64,000 nucleotides of DNA, from contig JAQMRL010000021.1 in NCBI GenBank assembly GCA_035578175.1, forward strand, positions 1,994,323 to 2,058,322, in the 5' to 3' direction. A program made the translations under genes and the position numbers. The notes under the pieces were generated by a model, which saw only the letters and a list, made by a program, of their open reading frames with translations, was not told the origin of the DNA and made no database searches. Shown here piece after piece: positions 1 to 11,190 of the stretch (the first letter of the stretch is position 1; each line of letters starts with the position of its first letter). This stretch comes from Catonia carolina (Eukaryota > Arthropoda > Insecta > Hemiptera > Achilidae).

Positions 1-803
1 ACGGAAAATCACACTTTCACGCTAAACTAGGCTCTGTAGAGAAAAATTCTCTAAACAAAAGTTGTAGATCTTTTAATTTTCTATAACTTTTATTATATAC
101 ACTTTTGTCGTAAAATGCATACTTAGACCGAAATGTTAAAAAAATCGATTTTTCTCACGTTTTCGTGAGAAAAAAACAGAAAATCGCAAATTACCGCTAA
201 ACTAAGCGTCATACAAAAAAATGTTTGAAACATAAGTTGTAGGTTTTTAAATTCTCTACAACTTTTATTATATAAGTTTTTGCGCTAAAATTTATATTAA
301 AGCCGTAATCTTAAAAAAAACAACGTTTTTACGTGAAAAGAGCCTCACCGAGAATTTCAGCAGACATGGCGCCTACCCTATCTTGTAGAGAATAAAAAAT
401 TGAGTAAAATAGGCGATTTTAAAAAAAATCGTAGGACCAGTTTTTGAGAAAATCGCAAAAAACTGAAAAATTATACGAATAAACTACTACTTCCGGTTGA
501 CCGATTTTGATGAAAATGTTCGTGTCGCGTCCGGTAGTGGTATGTAACTTAAGTTTCAAGTTTCAAGTTCGTACGATGTTCCGTTCTGGAGATATTCTGT
601 TCACACACACACACACAGACACACAGACACACAGACACACACACAGACACACAGACACACACACAGACCAATCGCTAAAAACATGTTTTTTGGATTCAGG
701 GGGTCTGAAAACGTATAGATCCGGTGAAAACTCGATTTCGAAAAATCGACATGAAAACAATACTTTCCTTCCTATATATTCATATAGGCAAGAGAAAGTA
801 AAA
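1..803 (+). mobile_element. Family A (HINE-like) copy A1, cut by window edge
   Basis: Near-complete copy of the commonest repeat here, missing its 5' end at the window start. It holds the CA-rich microsatellite at about 600-672 and ends in the 18-nt hairpin CCTATATATTCATATAGG followed by the subterminal repeat GGCAAGAGAAAGT. Strand is given so that the hairpin end is 3'. The short reading frames across the CA tract are repeat translations, not genes. Confidence 0.85.
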
Positions 804-1122
804 ATGTTTAAAATAAAAGTTGTGGGATTTTAAATTCCCTACATTTTTTTGTTATATACATTTTTGCGCTAAAATCCATATCAAGTCGCAATCTTAAAAA
901 CACAATTTTTTGACGTGAAAACAGCGTTTCCTAGAATTTCAACAGACATGACGCTATCTCATAGAGCATAAAAAAATTAAGTAAATGATGCGATTTTTAA
1001 AAAAAATCGTAGGACCCGTTTATGAGAAAATCGTAAAAAAGTGAAAAATTACACAAATAATTTACTACTTCCGGTTGACCGATTTTAATGAAAATGTTCG
1101 TGTCGGGTTCGGTAGTGGTATT
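804..1122 (+). mobile_element. Family A internal fragment A2
   Basis: Continues directly after the 3' end of A1 with the internal part of another family A copy, from the AAATGTTT box to the CGGTAGTGGTAT box, with neither end. A1 probably inserted into the A-run of this older copy. It is more diverged than A1. Confidence 0.75.
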
Positions 1123-1346
1123 AACGTACTTAAACGCCGATTTTTATGAAAAGCCAGGACGGAGTAACGGACGTTTAAAACCCACATTAATAGAACACCA
1201 GTTAAAAACTGAGTAAACTTTTTGCGGAAATTGCTGGAGTTATCTCCGATTAATTTCTAAATAAAACAATCAAAATCAAACCATTCAATGAAGGAAAGAA
1301 CAGGCTTTAATTTAGTGCATTGTTCAAAAATATTTGTTACGTTTTT

Positions 1347-2299
1347 ACTTTCTCTTGCCTATATGAATATATAGGAAGGAAAGTATTGTTTTCATGTCGA
1401 TATTTCGAAATCGAGTTTTCACCGGATCTATACGTTTTCAGACCCCCTGAACCCAAAAAAAACATGTTTTTAGCGATTAGTCTGTGTTTGTGTGTGTGTG
1501 TGTGTGTGTCTGTGTGTGAACAGAATATCTCGAGAACGGAACATTGTATGTAGTTGAAACTTAAAACTTATGTTAAACACCACTACCGGACCGACACGAA
1601 CATTTTCATCAAAATCGGTCAACCGGAAGTGGTAGTTTATTCGTGTAATTTTTGCACTTTTTTGCAATTTTCTCAAAAAACTGGTCCTACGATTTTTTTT
1701 AAATCGCCTGGTTTACTAAATTTTTTATGCTCTACACGATAGGGTAGGTGCGTCATGTTTGCTGAAATTCTTGGTGAGGCTGTTTTCACGTAAAAAATAG
1801 TTTTTTTTAAGATTACGGCTTTAATATGCATTTTAGTGCAAAAATTTATAAAATAAAATATGTAGAAAATTTAAAATCCTACAGCTTTTATTTCAAACAT
1901 TTTTTTGTGTAACGCACAGTTTAGCGGTAATTAGCGATTTTCTGTTTATTTCTCACGAAAACGTGTGAAAAATCGATTTTTTTTAAAGATTTTGGCCTTA
2001 GTATGCATATTACGACAAAAGTGTTTAAAATCAATTTATAGGAAACTAAAAGATCTACAACTGTTATTTAAAGCATTTTTTCTACAGAGCCTAATTTAGC
2101 GTGAATGAGTGATTTTCCGTATTTTTAAGCCAAACAGAGATTGATTTTCACTTTGCGTCTTTCACTCATGATTAAAATAAGGTTATGTTTATTGAGGTTA
2201 GTTTTTTGTTTATTTCCAATGTTTTTTATTACTAATGTTAAATTTCTTTTTAAATATTTGCATTGGCAAGAGGAAGTTGCGTGAGTGTTTCACACCAGA
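1347..2299 (-). mobile_element. Family A copy A3, full length
   Basis: Complete copy in reverse: ACTTTCTCTTGCC and the hairpin at the left, GGCAAGAGGAAGT and the short GTGTGA/TCACAC hairpin ending CACACCAGA at the right. GT microsatellite at about 1489-1518. Flanked by T-runs on both sides. Confidence 0.85.
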
Positions 2300-2456
2300 T
2301 TTTTTTTTGAGATAAATTTCTTCAAACGAGTGCGGAAGGTGGCGTGCCTCTAAGCGCATGCGATGTCGCATTCGACGTCGAATCGAAAGTCGAATGAGTT
2401 CGGACATACCAGTTCATATAATACATGATTCCCCTACGTTCTAATATTAATATTAA

Positions 2457-2770
2457 CCCACCGGGTTTGTCTAGAGGTAAAGTCGTCGCCAAAATCAGCT
2501 GTTTAACAGCTGATTTTCGGAGACGAAGGTTCCTGGTTCAAATCCTAGTAAAGGTAGTTACTTTTAAACGGATTTGAATACTAGACAGTGGTTACCGGTG
2601 TACTTTAATGGTTGGGGTTTAATTAACCATCCTCTCTCAGGAATGGTCGGCCTGGGTCTGTACAAGACTACACCTCATTTACACGTCATGCACATCATCC
2701 TCATTTCATTGGGTCATAGGTTTGCTTATTGTTCTCAATTGAACAGATTGCAACGTACACAAAATAGGAA
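2457..2770 (+). mobile_element. tRNA-derived SINE family B, copy B1
   Basis: Starts CCCACCGGG, has an A-box-like TCTAGAGGTAAAG and a B box GGTTCAAATCC, then a conserved body ending CAACGTACACAAAATAGG. Between the boxes lies a perfect palindrome, AAAATCAGCTG and CAGCTGATTTT around TTTAA. Other copies are at 4413, 30329, 47028 and 54783. The open frame across it is incidental. Confidence 0.85.
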
Positions 2771-2934
2771 AATAAATATTTTTACTGCCGTAAATATTTT
2801 TATTTCTATACTTTTAACTTTGTTGTTTTTCAATATACTGTACTGTAAATTCATTAAACATCAATATTTCAGACAAGTAACGTTTATTTTTTTAATTTTA
2901 ACTGCATAAATTATTCAATTTTTAGATGTAAACA

Positions 2935-3014
2935 AATATTCGCGATAATTCGGACTTTCAATAATTCGGACTTCACTTCCCCCCCAATTAGTCCGAATTT
3001 GTGAGGTTTTACTG
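2935..3014. mobile_element. Pogo/Tigger-like terminal fragment
   Basis: Repeated ATTCGGACTT boxes and an end that reads, on the opposite strand, CAGTAAAACCTCACAAATTC. This is the style of pogo-group inverted repeats. Only one end is visible and no transposase is present. Confidence 0.4.
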
Positions 3015-3059
3015 TACATGATTCCCCTACGTTCTAATATTATTATTATTATTATTATT

Positions 3060-4003
3060 ACTTTCTCTTGCCTATATGAATATATAGGAAGGAAAGTATT
3101 GTTCTCATGTCGATTTTTCGAAATCGAGTTTTCACCGGATCTATACGTTTTCAGACCCCCTGAACCCAAAAAACATGTTTTTAGCGATTGGTCTGTGTGT
3201 GTGTGTGTGTCTGTGTGTCTGTGTGTGAACAGAATATCTCAAGAACGGAACATCGTACGAACTTGAAACTTGAAACTTAAGTTACATACCACTACCGAAC
3301 CTGACACGAACATTTTCATCAAAATCGGTCAACCGGAAGTAGTAGTTTATTCGTATAATTTTTCACTTTTTTGCGATTTTCTCAAAAACTGGTCCTACGA
3401 TTTTTTTAAAAATCGCCTGGTTTACTACATTTTTTATTCTCTACAAGATAGGGTAGGCGCCATGTTTACTGAAATTCTGCGTGAGGCTGTTTTTACGTAA
3501 AAACATTTTCTTTTTAAGATTGCGGCTTTAATATGCATTTTAGCGCAAAACGTTATATAATAAAAGTTGTAGAGAATTGAAAATTCTACAACTTTTATTT
3601 GAAACATTTTTTTGTATAACGCTTAGTTCAGCGGTAATTTGCGATTTTCTGTTTTTTTCTCACGAAAACGTGTGAAAAATCGATTTTTTAAAGATTTCGG
3701 CCTTAGAATGCATTTTATGACAAAAGTGTATGTAATAAAATTTATAGGAAATTAAAAGACCTACAACTTTTATTTACAGCATTTTTCTCCACAGAGCCTA
3801 GTTGAGCGTGAAAGATTGATTTTCCGTATTTTTAGGCCAAACTGAGGTTGATTTTCATTTTGCGTCTTTCACTCATGATTAAAATAAGGTTGTGTTTTTG
3901 AGGTTAGTTTTTTGTTTATTTCTAATGTTTTATTACTAATATAAGGTTTATTGTTAATTTTTTGCACTGGCAAGAGAAAGTCGTGTGAGTGTTTCACACC
4001 AGA
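3060..4003 (-). mobile_element. Family A copy A4, full length
   Basis: Complete copy with both subterminal repeats, hairpin at left, GT tract at about 3197-3230 and CACACCAGA at the right. Left flank is an ATT microsatellite, right flank a T-run. Confidence 0.85.
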
Positions 4004-4412
4004 TTTTTATTATAAGTTTCGGGAATGCCAAAGAAAAGAATAACAACAACGACTGAATATCAAAACCACCTTGCTTCTTCACATCACAGCCAACTGTATT
4101 TATTTTCTTCTTTTTCCCCTCTTTTTGTTCCTAACCACTTATCCTAGCTATAGAAAAGGATTAGAAAAAGAGAGTAGATATAATAATGTCTTCATTATAG
4201 ACCAACCTGACTATACCTATAGGTACGTATAATAATAGTATCCTGGTCAGATCTAACAACAGGTCTACTCCTATCAAATCTTACAACATTCCTATCCTAT
4301 CTTATTACAGTTCTATCAAATTCTTATTATTTTATTACTAGTTGAAAATTTATCATCCACAATTATTATATAGGCCTACCTAATTATTCAAAATATAAAA
4401 ACAATAAAAATT
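4004..4412. other. AT-rich spacer, no feature recognised
   Basis: No coding potential, RNA gene or repeat seen. The last ten bases (4403-4412, AATAAAAATT) are the left target duplication of the SINE that follows. Confidence 0.6.
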
Positions 4413-4740
4413 ATTTTTTATTCCTAATTTGTGTACGTTGCAATCTGTTCAATTTACAACAATAAGCAACCCCATGACCCAATCAGATGAGGATGATGTG
4501 TATGACGTGTAAATGAGGTGTAGTCTTGTACACACACGGGCCGACCATTCCTGAGAGAGTATGGTTAATTAAACCCCAACCATCAAAGTACACCGGTAAC
4601 CACTGTCTAGTATTCAAATCCGTATAAAAGTAACTACCTTTACTAGGATTTGAACCAGGAACCTTCGTCTCCGAAAATCAGCTGTTAAACAGCTGATTTT
4701 GGCGACGACTTTACCTCTAGACCAACTCGGTGGGTCGTAT
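4413..4740 (-). mobile_element. tRNA-derived SINE family B, copy B2
   Basis: Reverse copy with B box and the internal AAAATCAGCTG palindrome. Flanked by the 10-bp target duplication AATAAAAATT at 4403-4412 and 4741-4750, which fixes its boundaries and shows retroposition. Confidence 0.88.
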
Positions 4741-4820
4741 AATAAAAATTGAGTTGTTTTTCAAAGAAATACCTCGATATTGTACATAGGATTTGGTTAT
4801 TTTACCGAATAAAATATTAT

Positions 4821-5590
4821 ACAGGGTGTCTCACGAGTAACCCGATAACTTCTAAGGTGGTTTCCTCTCATCAAAATAATGAAAAAAGTTTATATAAGAA
4901 TGGGTCTACAAGTTAATCACCTCACTAACAAACAACTTCAGAAGGAAAAGAATATCATTCCTAGGACACCTACTCAGAACAGAAAACACCAGACTTGTGA
5001 ACCGACTGATCAACCATTTTTGGGATAAGGTGTCGAGACCTAAGTGGCTGAAAAATGTACAGCAAGATATGGAGGAACTTAAAATCACTAAACAGGACCT
5101 ACTAACGAAATCAACAGAGTACGACCAACTGGTCAAGGCTAACATGATAACATTTGCACCAAAACCCAGGAGAGTATACAACAGGGTGTTTACCGATGAA
5201 GACCGGAGCGTCTTAAGAAAGTGTGGGCCAAACGAAAGGAAGGCGCTCTCCAAAGAGCGTGCTTCTCAAAGAAACCCAACCCTGAAAAAAACCTGAATTT
5301 GAACTAAAGTGACCCTATGGGGTCTCAAAAGTAAAAAATAAAAAAAAACATGGGCCCGGAAACGCTTTGTTAGCGGGTTACGGTTAGCGAAAGATTTCGC
5401 CCTGGGTTCAGAACATACGCCTAAATAAAGTCATCCTAGAGGTCTAGGAACCCAATTTTATGAGAAGATTTGATGATTTCTTATGTATTTCGACCCGGAA
5501 AATAGAATAAAATAAGTTCCAGAACCATATCTCCAGTAGTTTTTGTAATATCCAATGAAAAACAGACAAATTTGTGCATAAACATACGGT
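4821..5590. mobile_element. Fold-back element subfamily G', left arm, split by a LINE
   Basis: Begins ACAGGGTGTCTCACGAG and shares the block TTATATAA-ATGGG-CCGGAAACGC and the CTAGCGAAAGATTTCGCC block with family G. A LINE 3' end is inserted at 4908-5348. A second copy at 53840 matches to about 5580. The opposite arm is not found here; the right boundary is uncertain. Confidence 0.6.
4908..5348 (+). pseudogene. Non-LTR retrotransposon 3' end (C-terminus of ORF2-like RT protein)
   Basis: An uninterrupted frame to 5296 encodes the C-terminal tail typical of arthropod RTE-like reverse transcriptase proteins: an FLGHLLRTENTRLVNRL segment, then a basic WLKNVQQDMEELKIT segment and a Lys-rich end. 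A short 3' UTR and an A-rich tail follow. It is 5'-truncated; the RT catalytic domain is absent. Imperfect 8-9 bp duplications (ATGGGTC / ATGGGCC) flank it, and the host fold-back arm continues on both sides. Clade assignment is by motif memory only. Confidence 0.7.
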
Positions 5591-6050
5591 TTTTTAGGTT
5601 TGAAGAACAATAGATGTGTTAAATGGCTAATAAATGTGTAAATTTATTTAGCAAAACTTGTAGAGATTTTAATTCTGAAGAAAATGATGTAAAATAGGCG
5701 TTTGAAATTAGTGCGCCGTGACCATTTGCTTCAAAAATTGCACGAATGTGGTAAGGATTTATACCAGCGTACGTAACCGTGTTGTTTTGTTATTACTTTT
5801 GTACAGTGCTTAGAAAATTCGAGTTTTTTACGGGAAAGCAAGCATTCATGCTAATATAAAGTTGAGATAAGTTATTCTACACATTTTTCTGTTATAAAGG
5901 ACTACAAGTTGTTTTAATAAGCATTCTTACCACTAAACAATATGTGATTCCCATTTCAATAAATGTTCCTCGGTAAGTAGCTATACTTACCACGGGTTAA
6001 CATTAAAAAAAAAAAAGAATATCTTACTGTTCTGGCACTAGAAATACATT
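5591..6050. other. AT-rich spacer
   Basis: No gene or known repeat recognised. It may contain the unmatched inner part of the G' element. Confidence 0.5.
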
Positions 6051-6062
6051 ATTCAAGTCCCT

Positions 6063-6458
6063 GTTGTTGTTGTTTAGGTCATCAGCCAAAAGGCTGGTTT
6101 GAACCTGTAGAGGTTTTACTAAATAAAACGAGGAGTGAGGTGGTTTACCATGCCTTCCTCACTGAGTAGAAAAGTACGCTTATCAGCATGCCGGGCCCTC
6201 TGAAAAGCACATATTTTCCACTCTGCAAATGACACCTTCACTTCGTTCACCACAGGGTCTGGCTGTATAATGAAATTCATTACTTTCAGAGAAGATAACT
6301 CTGATTAGTGTCTTTTAAACCTCTACCTCTTCTGTTCTTAAATGATTCAGTCATTTAATTGGCTGACCATGTGATAAGAAACAGAACTATTTATTTTAGT
6401 CCTGCAACGAACAGATTGAGTGTAAATAATTTGACACTCCACCTGTCTGTTATGGGCA
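6063..6458 (-). mobile_element. SINE-like family C, copy C1, full length
   Basis: 396-bp retroposon bounded by a perfect 12-bp target duplication ATTCAAGTCCCT (6051-6062 and 6459-6470). On the minus strand it runs from TGCCCATAACAGACAGG to GACCTAAACAACAAC, an AAC tail. This copy defines the ends of a family with about twelve copies in the window. I do not see clear pol III boxes. Confidence 0.88.
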
Positions 6459-6715
6459 ATTCAAGTCCCTACAAAACAAAATTTAATATTTTACAACATT
6501 TATATTTCCCCCCGTAGTGGGCCTACTGCCCTATAAAGGGTTAACTATGAATTTAAAGGCCGGCGTGAAATTTTAACTATACACTGAAGATGTGTAGATA
6601 AAGACACAGAATTATAAGATTTTCAGACAAAACTGAACATGAAATTGAGGATTCTTAAACGACAGATTTCAAGTAGGAGAATTAAAAATATTTTCAGACA
6701 TAGGTCTGTAATTAA

Positions 6716-7293
6716 TGAAGCCTGGGATAACGTGCAAGAGATCAAGTGCCGTATTGGTAAGGCGAGGAGTGTGTTTCATGCAATGAGTTCGGCGTTCAGG
6801 AGTCATGATCTCACTATGGGCACTAAGTTGCGGCTCTTACGGTGTTACGTATTTTCCGTGCTTCTGTATGGGGTGGAGACTTGGACGTTGACGAAGGCAA
6901 CCACTGCTAAACTTGAAGCCTTCGAACTTTGGTTGTACAGAAGAATGTTGAAGATACCATGGACGGACAGGGTGACCAACACCGAGGTACTGCGCCGAAT
7001 GAGCAAGGAACCGGAGGTAATAAACATCACAAAGTGTCGCAAGTTGGAATACCTTGGTCATATTATGAGGAACCACGGTAGATATGAACTGTTGCAGCGC
7101 ATCCTGCAGGGTAGATTGGATGGTGGAAGACGGCACGCACTCTGATATGTGATATCCTGGCTTGCTAACCTGAGAGACTGGTATGGACAGAGCTCAGCCC
7201 CAACTTTTCCGCATTGCAGAGGACAGGACCAAGATAGCTATGATGGTAGCCAACGTTCGAATAGGACAGGCACGTTAAGAAGAAGAAGAAGAA
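6716..7293 (+). pseudogene. 5'-truncated RTE-like LINE, C-terminal RT fragment
   Basis: Encodes the thumb/C-terminal region of an arthropod endonuclease-reverse transcriptase: LLYGVETWTL, then LEAFELWLYRRMLKIPW and VTNTEVLRRM, then LEYLGHIMRN. The frame stops at 7145; the remaining C-terminus (AEDRTKIAMMVANVRIG) continues in another frame, so the copy is broken. The 3' end is an (AAG)n tail. A 13-bp target duplication GGTCTGTAATTAA (6703-6715, 7294-7306) proves retroposition of a 578-bp truncated copy. Confidence 0.85.
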
Positions 7294-7306
7294 GGTCTGT
7301 AATTAA

Positions 7307-7845
7307 AATATTTGGAAAACGAAGTCCTAATAAACGTGTTTATTAATTATTTGGAGAAACCCTAATAATATTTAATAAATTTAAATTAAATATAAGGTGA
7401 ATATTTTTTGTAATTATAATTTTAGTTATGTTACTTTCTTACAATAATCACTTATCTAAAAATAAATGTAATAAAATATTTGTCTAACCGAAACCGATGC
7501 ACAAAGAAATCTATAGCAACACAGAACCGCTTGCGGATCAAATGTGAAAACAGAGAATTTTCTTTTACGGACACATAATGCGGATGAATCCCTCTAGAAT
7601 GTCCGGACAGATCATTGAATATATACTTTTTAAGTAAAAAGTCCCAACCGCACTGGTTTCGCGAAATTAAAGAAAACCTAGAATACTTCAGATTATACTT
7701 GAAGAGTTAAAAACCAAAACAACAAAAATATCATAAACTAAAAACACACGAGACTACAGCAAAAGAAACCAACCAAACGTCCAAAAGCGGTGTATTCTGA
7801 GGAAGAAAGAAAAGAAGATCTAATGCAACGAATTGCAATGAATTA
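7307..7845. other. AT-rich spacer
   Basis: No gene recognised. It contains pieces related to the repeat units that follow, for example the GAGGATTCTTAAACGACAG box also seen at 6650. Confidence 0.5.
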
Positions 7846-8415
7846 TTGGGAGAAAATCAAGAATAAGAACATCAAGAAAATGGATAAGATCCATAAGACG
7901 AAATTAAAGATTTTCCAACCTATAAGAACTTATTTAATCCCAAGAGGCTTACAAAAAATTGTCTTCAAATATTGAACATAAAATTGAAGATTCTTAAACG
8001 ATAGAAAATTTGAAAAAGGATATTTAAAAAAATTAATAAGAGAAAATCAAGAAAATGGATAAGATCTAATAAGACGAAATTAAAGATTTTTCAAACTTGA
8101 AGAACTAATTTAATCGTATGAGGCTTAAAAAACAATTGTCTTCAAATATTGAACATAAAATTGAGGATTCTTAAACGGCAGAAAATTTGAAATAGGATAA
8201 TTAAAAAATTATTGTGAGAAAATCAAGAACATGCATAAGATCCATAAGACGAAATTAAAGATTTTCCAAACTTGAAAAACGTATTTAAATTATTTAAAAT
8301 ATTCCTATTTAAGCATTCCTATGAGGCTTAAAAAAATTTGTCTTCAAATAAAATTGAGGATTCTTAAACGACAGAAAATTTGAAATAGGATAATTAAAAA
8401 GATTTTTGACATGGG
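7846..8415. repeat. Tandem array, three diverged units of about 185 bp
   Basis: Three head-to-tail units beginning GAGAAAATCAAGAA at about 7848, 8041 and 8216, each with the boxes AAGACGAAATTAAAGATTTT, GAGGCTTA and ATTCTTAAACG. Units differ by substitutions and small indels. The short frame at 7790-7975 is part of the array. Confidence 0.75.
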
Positions 8416-9159
8416 TATGTAATTAAAATATTTGAGAAACGAAAGGAATAATTAAGAGACATGTTAGTTATTTGTCAAAATTCTAATAATATTTAATAAA
8501 TTTAGATCAAAAATACGGTAAACATTTTGTGCAATATGTGTAATAATAACACTCGTTATATGCACTTTTCCACTATAATAGCTTATCTGAATATAAATTT
8601 AATACATATAAAATGTTTATAAAGAATTTAAAACAATAATTTTCATTGGTTGAATTAGTAAGCCAATTAAAAATAGTTCCAATAAACGACGCGACGGTAG
8701 AATTAATAAACTGAATGTGGATTGGCTGAAACCGCCATTTTGAAAAACATTCTTTCATGTAAAATTTACATTATAGCTACATGTTTAGCATACCTGATTT
8801 GCCACCGAAAAGTAAATTTTTTTAACTTAATTTATAATGACTTATTTTTCCCTAATTATTGAAAACAGTTAAAATATTTTAGAAATACCTATGTAAACAA
8901 ATGAATTTACTAATTTAACGTTAAAATTTTATCCCCAAATTTTATTAATAATAAATATATTACATATGAGTATTTTGTTTACAATTTACATGAAATTTAT
9001 GTAGAGTTTTACAATTTTTTTATTTCTCATATTTGGCGGCAATATTTGTAAACAAGGTTTCTTATTTTTTATGTTTTTAGTTTATATTTAAAATCGTATC
9101 GATAGCTTGGTTATTAGAGACTATTGTCAGTTTTGGTACTGTAACGACGGGTTTTAACA
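8416..9159. other. AT-rich spacer
   Basis: Nothing recognisable; very AT-rich with no sustained coding frame. Confidence 0.5.
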
Positions 9160-9248
9160 AGTTCAAATTTTCAGACCCTAGCCGGGAATCGAACTCAGGA
9201 ACATTCTCTTTGTAAGTTAGCGCGCTGGTCACTGCGGTTTCGTATATT
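9160..9248 (-). mobile_element. tRNA-like SINE head fragment (family J)
   Basis: On the minus strand it shows TGACCAGCGCGC, resembling an A box, and GAGTTCGATTCCCGGCT, a B box, in tRNA-like spacing. It has no intact acceptor stem and is followed by another copy of the same kind, so it is read as a SINE remnant. Confidence 0.5.
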
Positions 9249-9410
9249 TTTTTTTTTAATTGAGTGATGATGCCTACATAAGCCTTGGGCTTGTGCGTAG
9301 GTAATGATATGTGGTGATATACAGATTAAAAAATGCCAGACCTGATCGGGAATCGAACCCGGGACCCCCGGCATAGTAGCCAGTTGCGCTGACCACTACA
9401 CCACATAATA
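9249..9410 (-). mobile_element. tRNA-derived SINE family J, copy with A tail
   Basis: Minus-strand tRNA-like head (GTGTAGTGGTCAGCGC, then GGGTTCGATTCCCGATC) followed by about 80 bp of body and an A-run at 9249-9261. The head has clear A and B boxes; the long tail and polyA argue against a functional tRNA. Confidence 0.65.
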
Positions 9411-10176
9411 TTATACTATTTTTACGCAAAAAAATAAATCTTCTTTATTATTAACATGATGCTTATGTAAATTTACAGAAAATATTTATGGTTCATTTTT
9501 AAACGGTAAAGTCAAATATTTGTACAAATACGGTCTCTTAAATATTTCAAGTTACATTGATACAAATTATAAAGTAGTCAATTGTTAAAAGAATTAAAGT
9601 ACCTGACTAAAATCTTCTTAAAATCGGATAATAAAAATGTCAGATCTTGTGATATAATTTTTTAAGTGTTTCATGAAAACAGAAACAAAATATTGTTTTT
9701 AAAAACAAAGCAAACAAATATTTTTAAACTGCCTAAAATTTTATATCATTACAAAATTCTATAAATTTTATTTTATTTTAGAAAATGTTTAAATGTAGCC
9801 TACAAGATGGTGATATCACAAGATTTTAGGTATGTTAATGTTTTTAGAATCAATAAAAATATTATATCAAATTTTCTACTATTTATTCAACCTTTGTTTC
9901 AAAATTTTAATTTACAAAACACTTTTGAGACCAATCTGGACTTATGTAGTAAGTTTTTGAAGTAGCGGTAGAGAGTAGATTAAAATCGATTCAAATCTTT
10001 CAATAAAAATTCTAAAACTTAATTCTCGCGCTCTTTTTTTGCAAACAATAAAAACCTTCACGACAATTTCAAAATTTAAACAGTAAAGTAACTAACCGCA
10101 TCCTTCTATAGTAAATTTCGAAAACAACTAGATGACCCCATTTAAACTAACTAACTACAAGGAACTTCCAAACTAT
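9411..10176. other. AT-rich spacer
   Basis: No gene, RNA or repeat recognised. Confidence 0.5.
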
Positions 10177-10708
10177 GCAAAGTTTAAAGCAAAATTGAAG
10201 CAGAAATCATTTGGTCTAAATACAGTAGAGATTCGAAAATCCGAAGCAATTGGGACCATAGGATTACCGATTTGTTCATATTTTTGAAAAAACCCTAGAA
10301 ATACCGCTTAGGCCCATAGTTAAGCATTTTAAAAAGGTTGGAATAAATAAAAGCAAAGTTTAAAGCAAAATTGAAGCAGAAATCATTTGGTCTAAATACA
10401 GTAGAGATTCGAAAATCCGAAGCAATTGGGACCATAGGATTACCGATTTGTTCATATTTTTGAAAAAACCCTAGAAATACCGCTTAGGCCCATAGTTAAG
10501 CATTTTAAAAAGATTGGAATAAATAAAAGCAAAGTTTAAAGCAAAATTGAAGCAGAAATCATTTGGTCTAAATACAGTAGAGATTCGAAAATCCGAAGCA
10601 ATTGGGACCATAGGTAGTTCGGATTACCGATTTGTTCACATTTTTGAAAAAACCCTAGAAATACCGCTTAGGCCCATAGTTAAGCATTTTAAAAAGGTTG
10701 GAATAAAT
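10177..10708. repeat. 176-bp unit in three tandem copies
   Basis: Units start GCAAAGTTTAAAGC at 10177, 10353 and 10529. They are almost identical; the third has a 4-bp addition near 10615 and one unit has A for G in AAAAAGATTGG. Each unit carries a pogo-like terminus (CAGTAGAGATTCGAAAATCC), so the array seems to be triplication of a transposon end. Confidence 0.9.
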
Positions 10709-11190
10709 AAAAACAAACACTTCTCTGTACTTACTATATTTAGTTGCGTTTAATAAACAAACTAAGCCTGGTGTGTTGTGTGTAGCAATGCAGAGGTAGA
10801 GTAAAATAATAAAACTACAGTCTGTATTTTACTGTATATGCAGTATTATACTGTGTATTAAATTGAAAACAAACAAAAAACTATGTACAGTTAAACAAAA
10901 GGTTCACTATAAATCTTACTAAATCAATGAACTCTTACTTCAAAAAACTTTCGATTTTTGATTGCGTGATTTGTTTAAGCCTCGCTCATTCGTTTACAGA
11001 AAACATATTGTTTTAAAATAAGTTATAAAACATGTTACACTTTGTAAACATTCTACAAAATGTTTTTAAAAGAAAAGTTTATAAAAGATATTACCTTTCT
11101 CAAGCAAATCAAAATATCGAAAAAATACTCAGATGGCGTTCGGATTTTTGATTCGAATTTTTGACGTTCGGATTATCGACGCTCTACTTT
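10215..11190. mobile_element. Possible degraded pogo-like element
   Basis: Left ends CAGTAGAGATTCGAAAATCC occur in the triplicated unit; about 0.5-0.9 kb to the right, 11130-11190 reads on the opposite strand AGTAGAGCGTCGATAATCCG. These could be the two termini of one element. No transposase frame lies between them. Confidence 0.35.

Larger units (their letters stand above)
2422..3042. repeat. 28-bp direct repeat flanking SINE B1 and a pogo-like end
   Basis: The same 28 bp, starting TACATGATTCCCCTACG, occurs at 2422-2449 and 3015-3042. Between them are a family B SINE and a pogo-like terminus. The repeat is longer than a usual SINE target duplication and could record insertion or local duplication of the whole 565-bp block. 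Confidence 0.6.

Noticed and set aside
2574..2909. Membrane-like small protein
   Set aside because: The frame runs out of SINE B1 into AT-rich DNA; similar frames exist in the other B copies with different ends.
7846..8415. CRISPR-like array
   Set aside because: The repeats are about 185 bp, diverged, with no short constant repeat and unique spacer pattern, and this is eukaryotic DNA.
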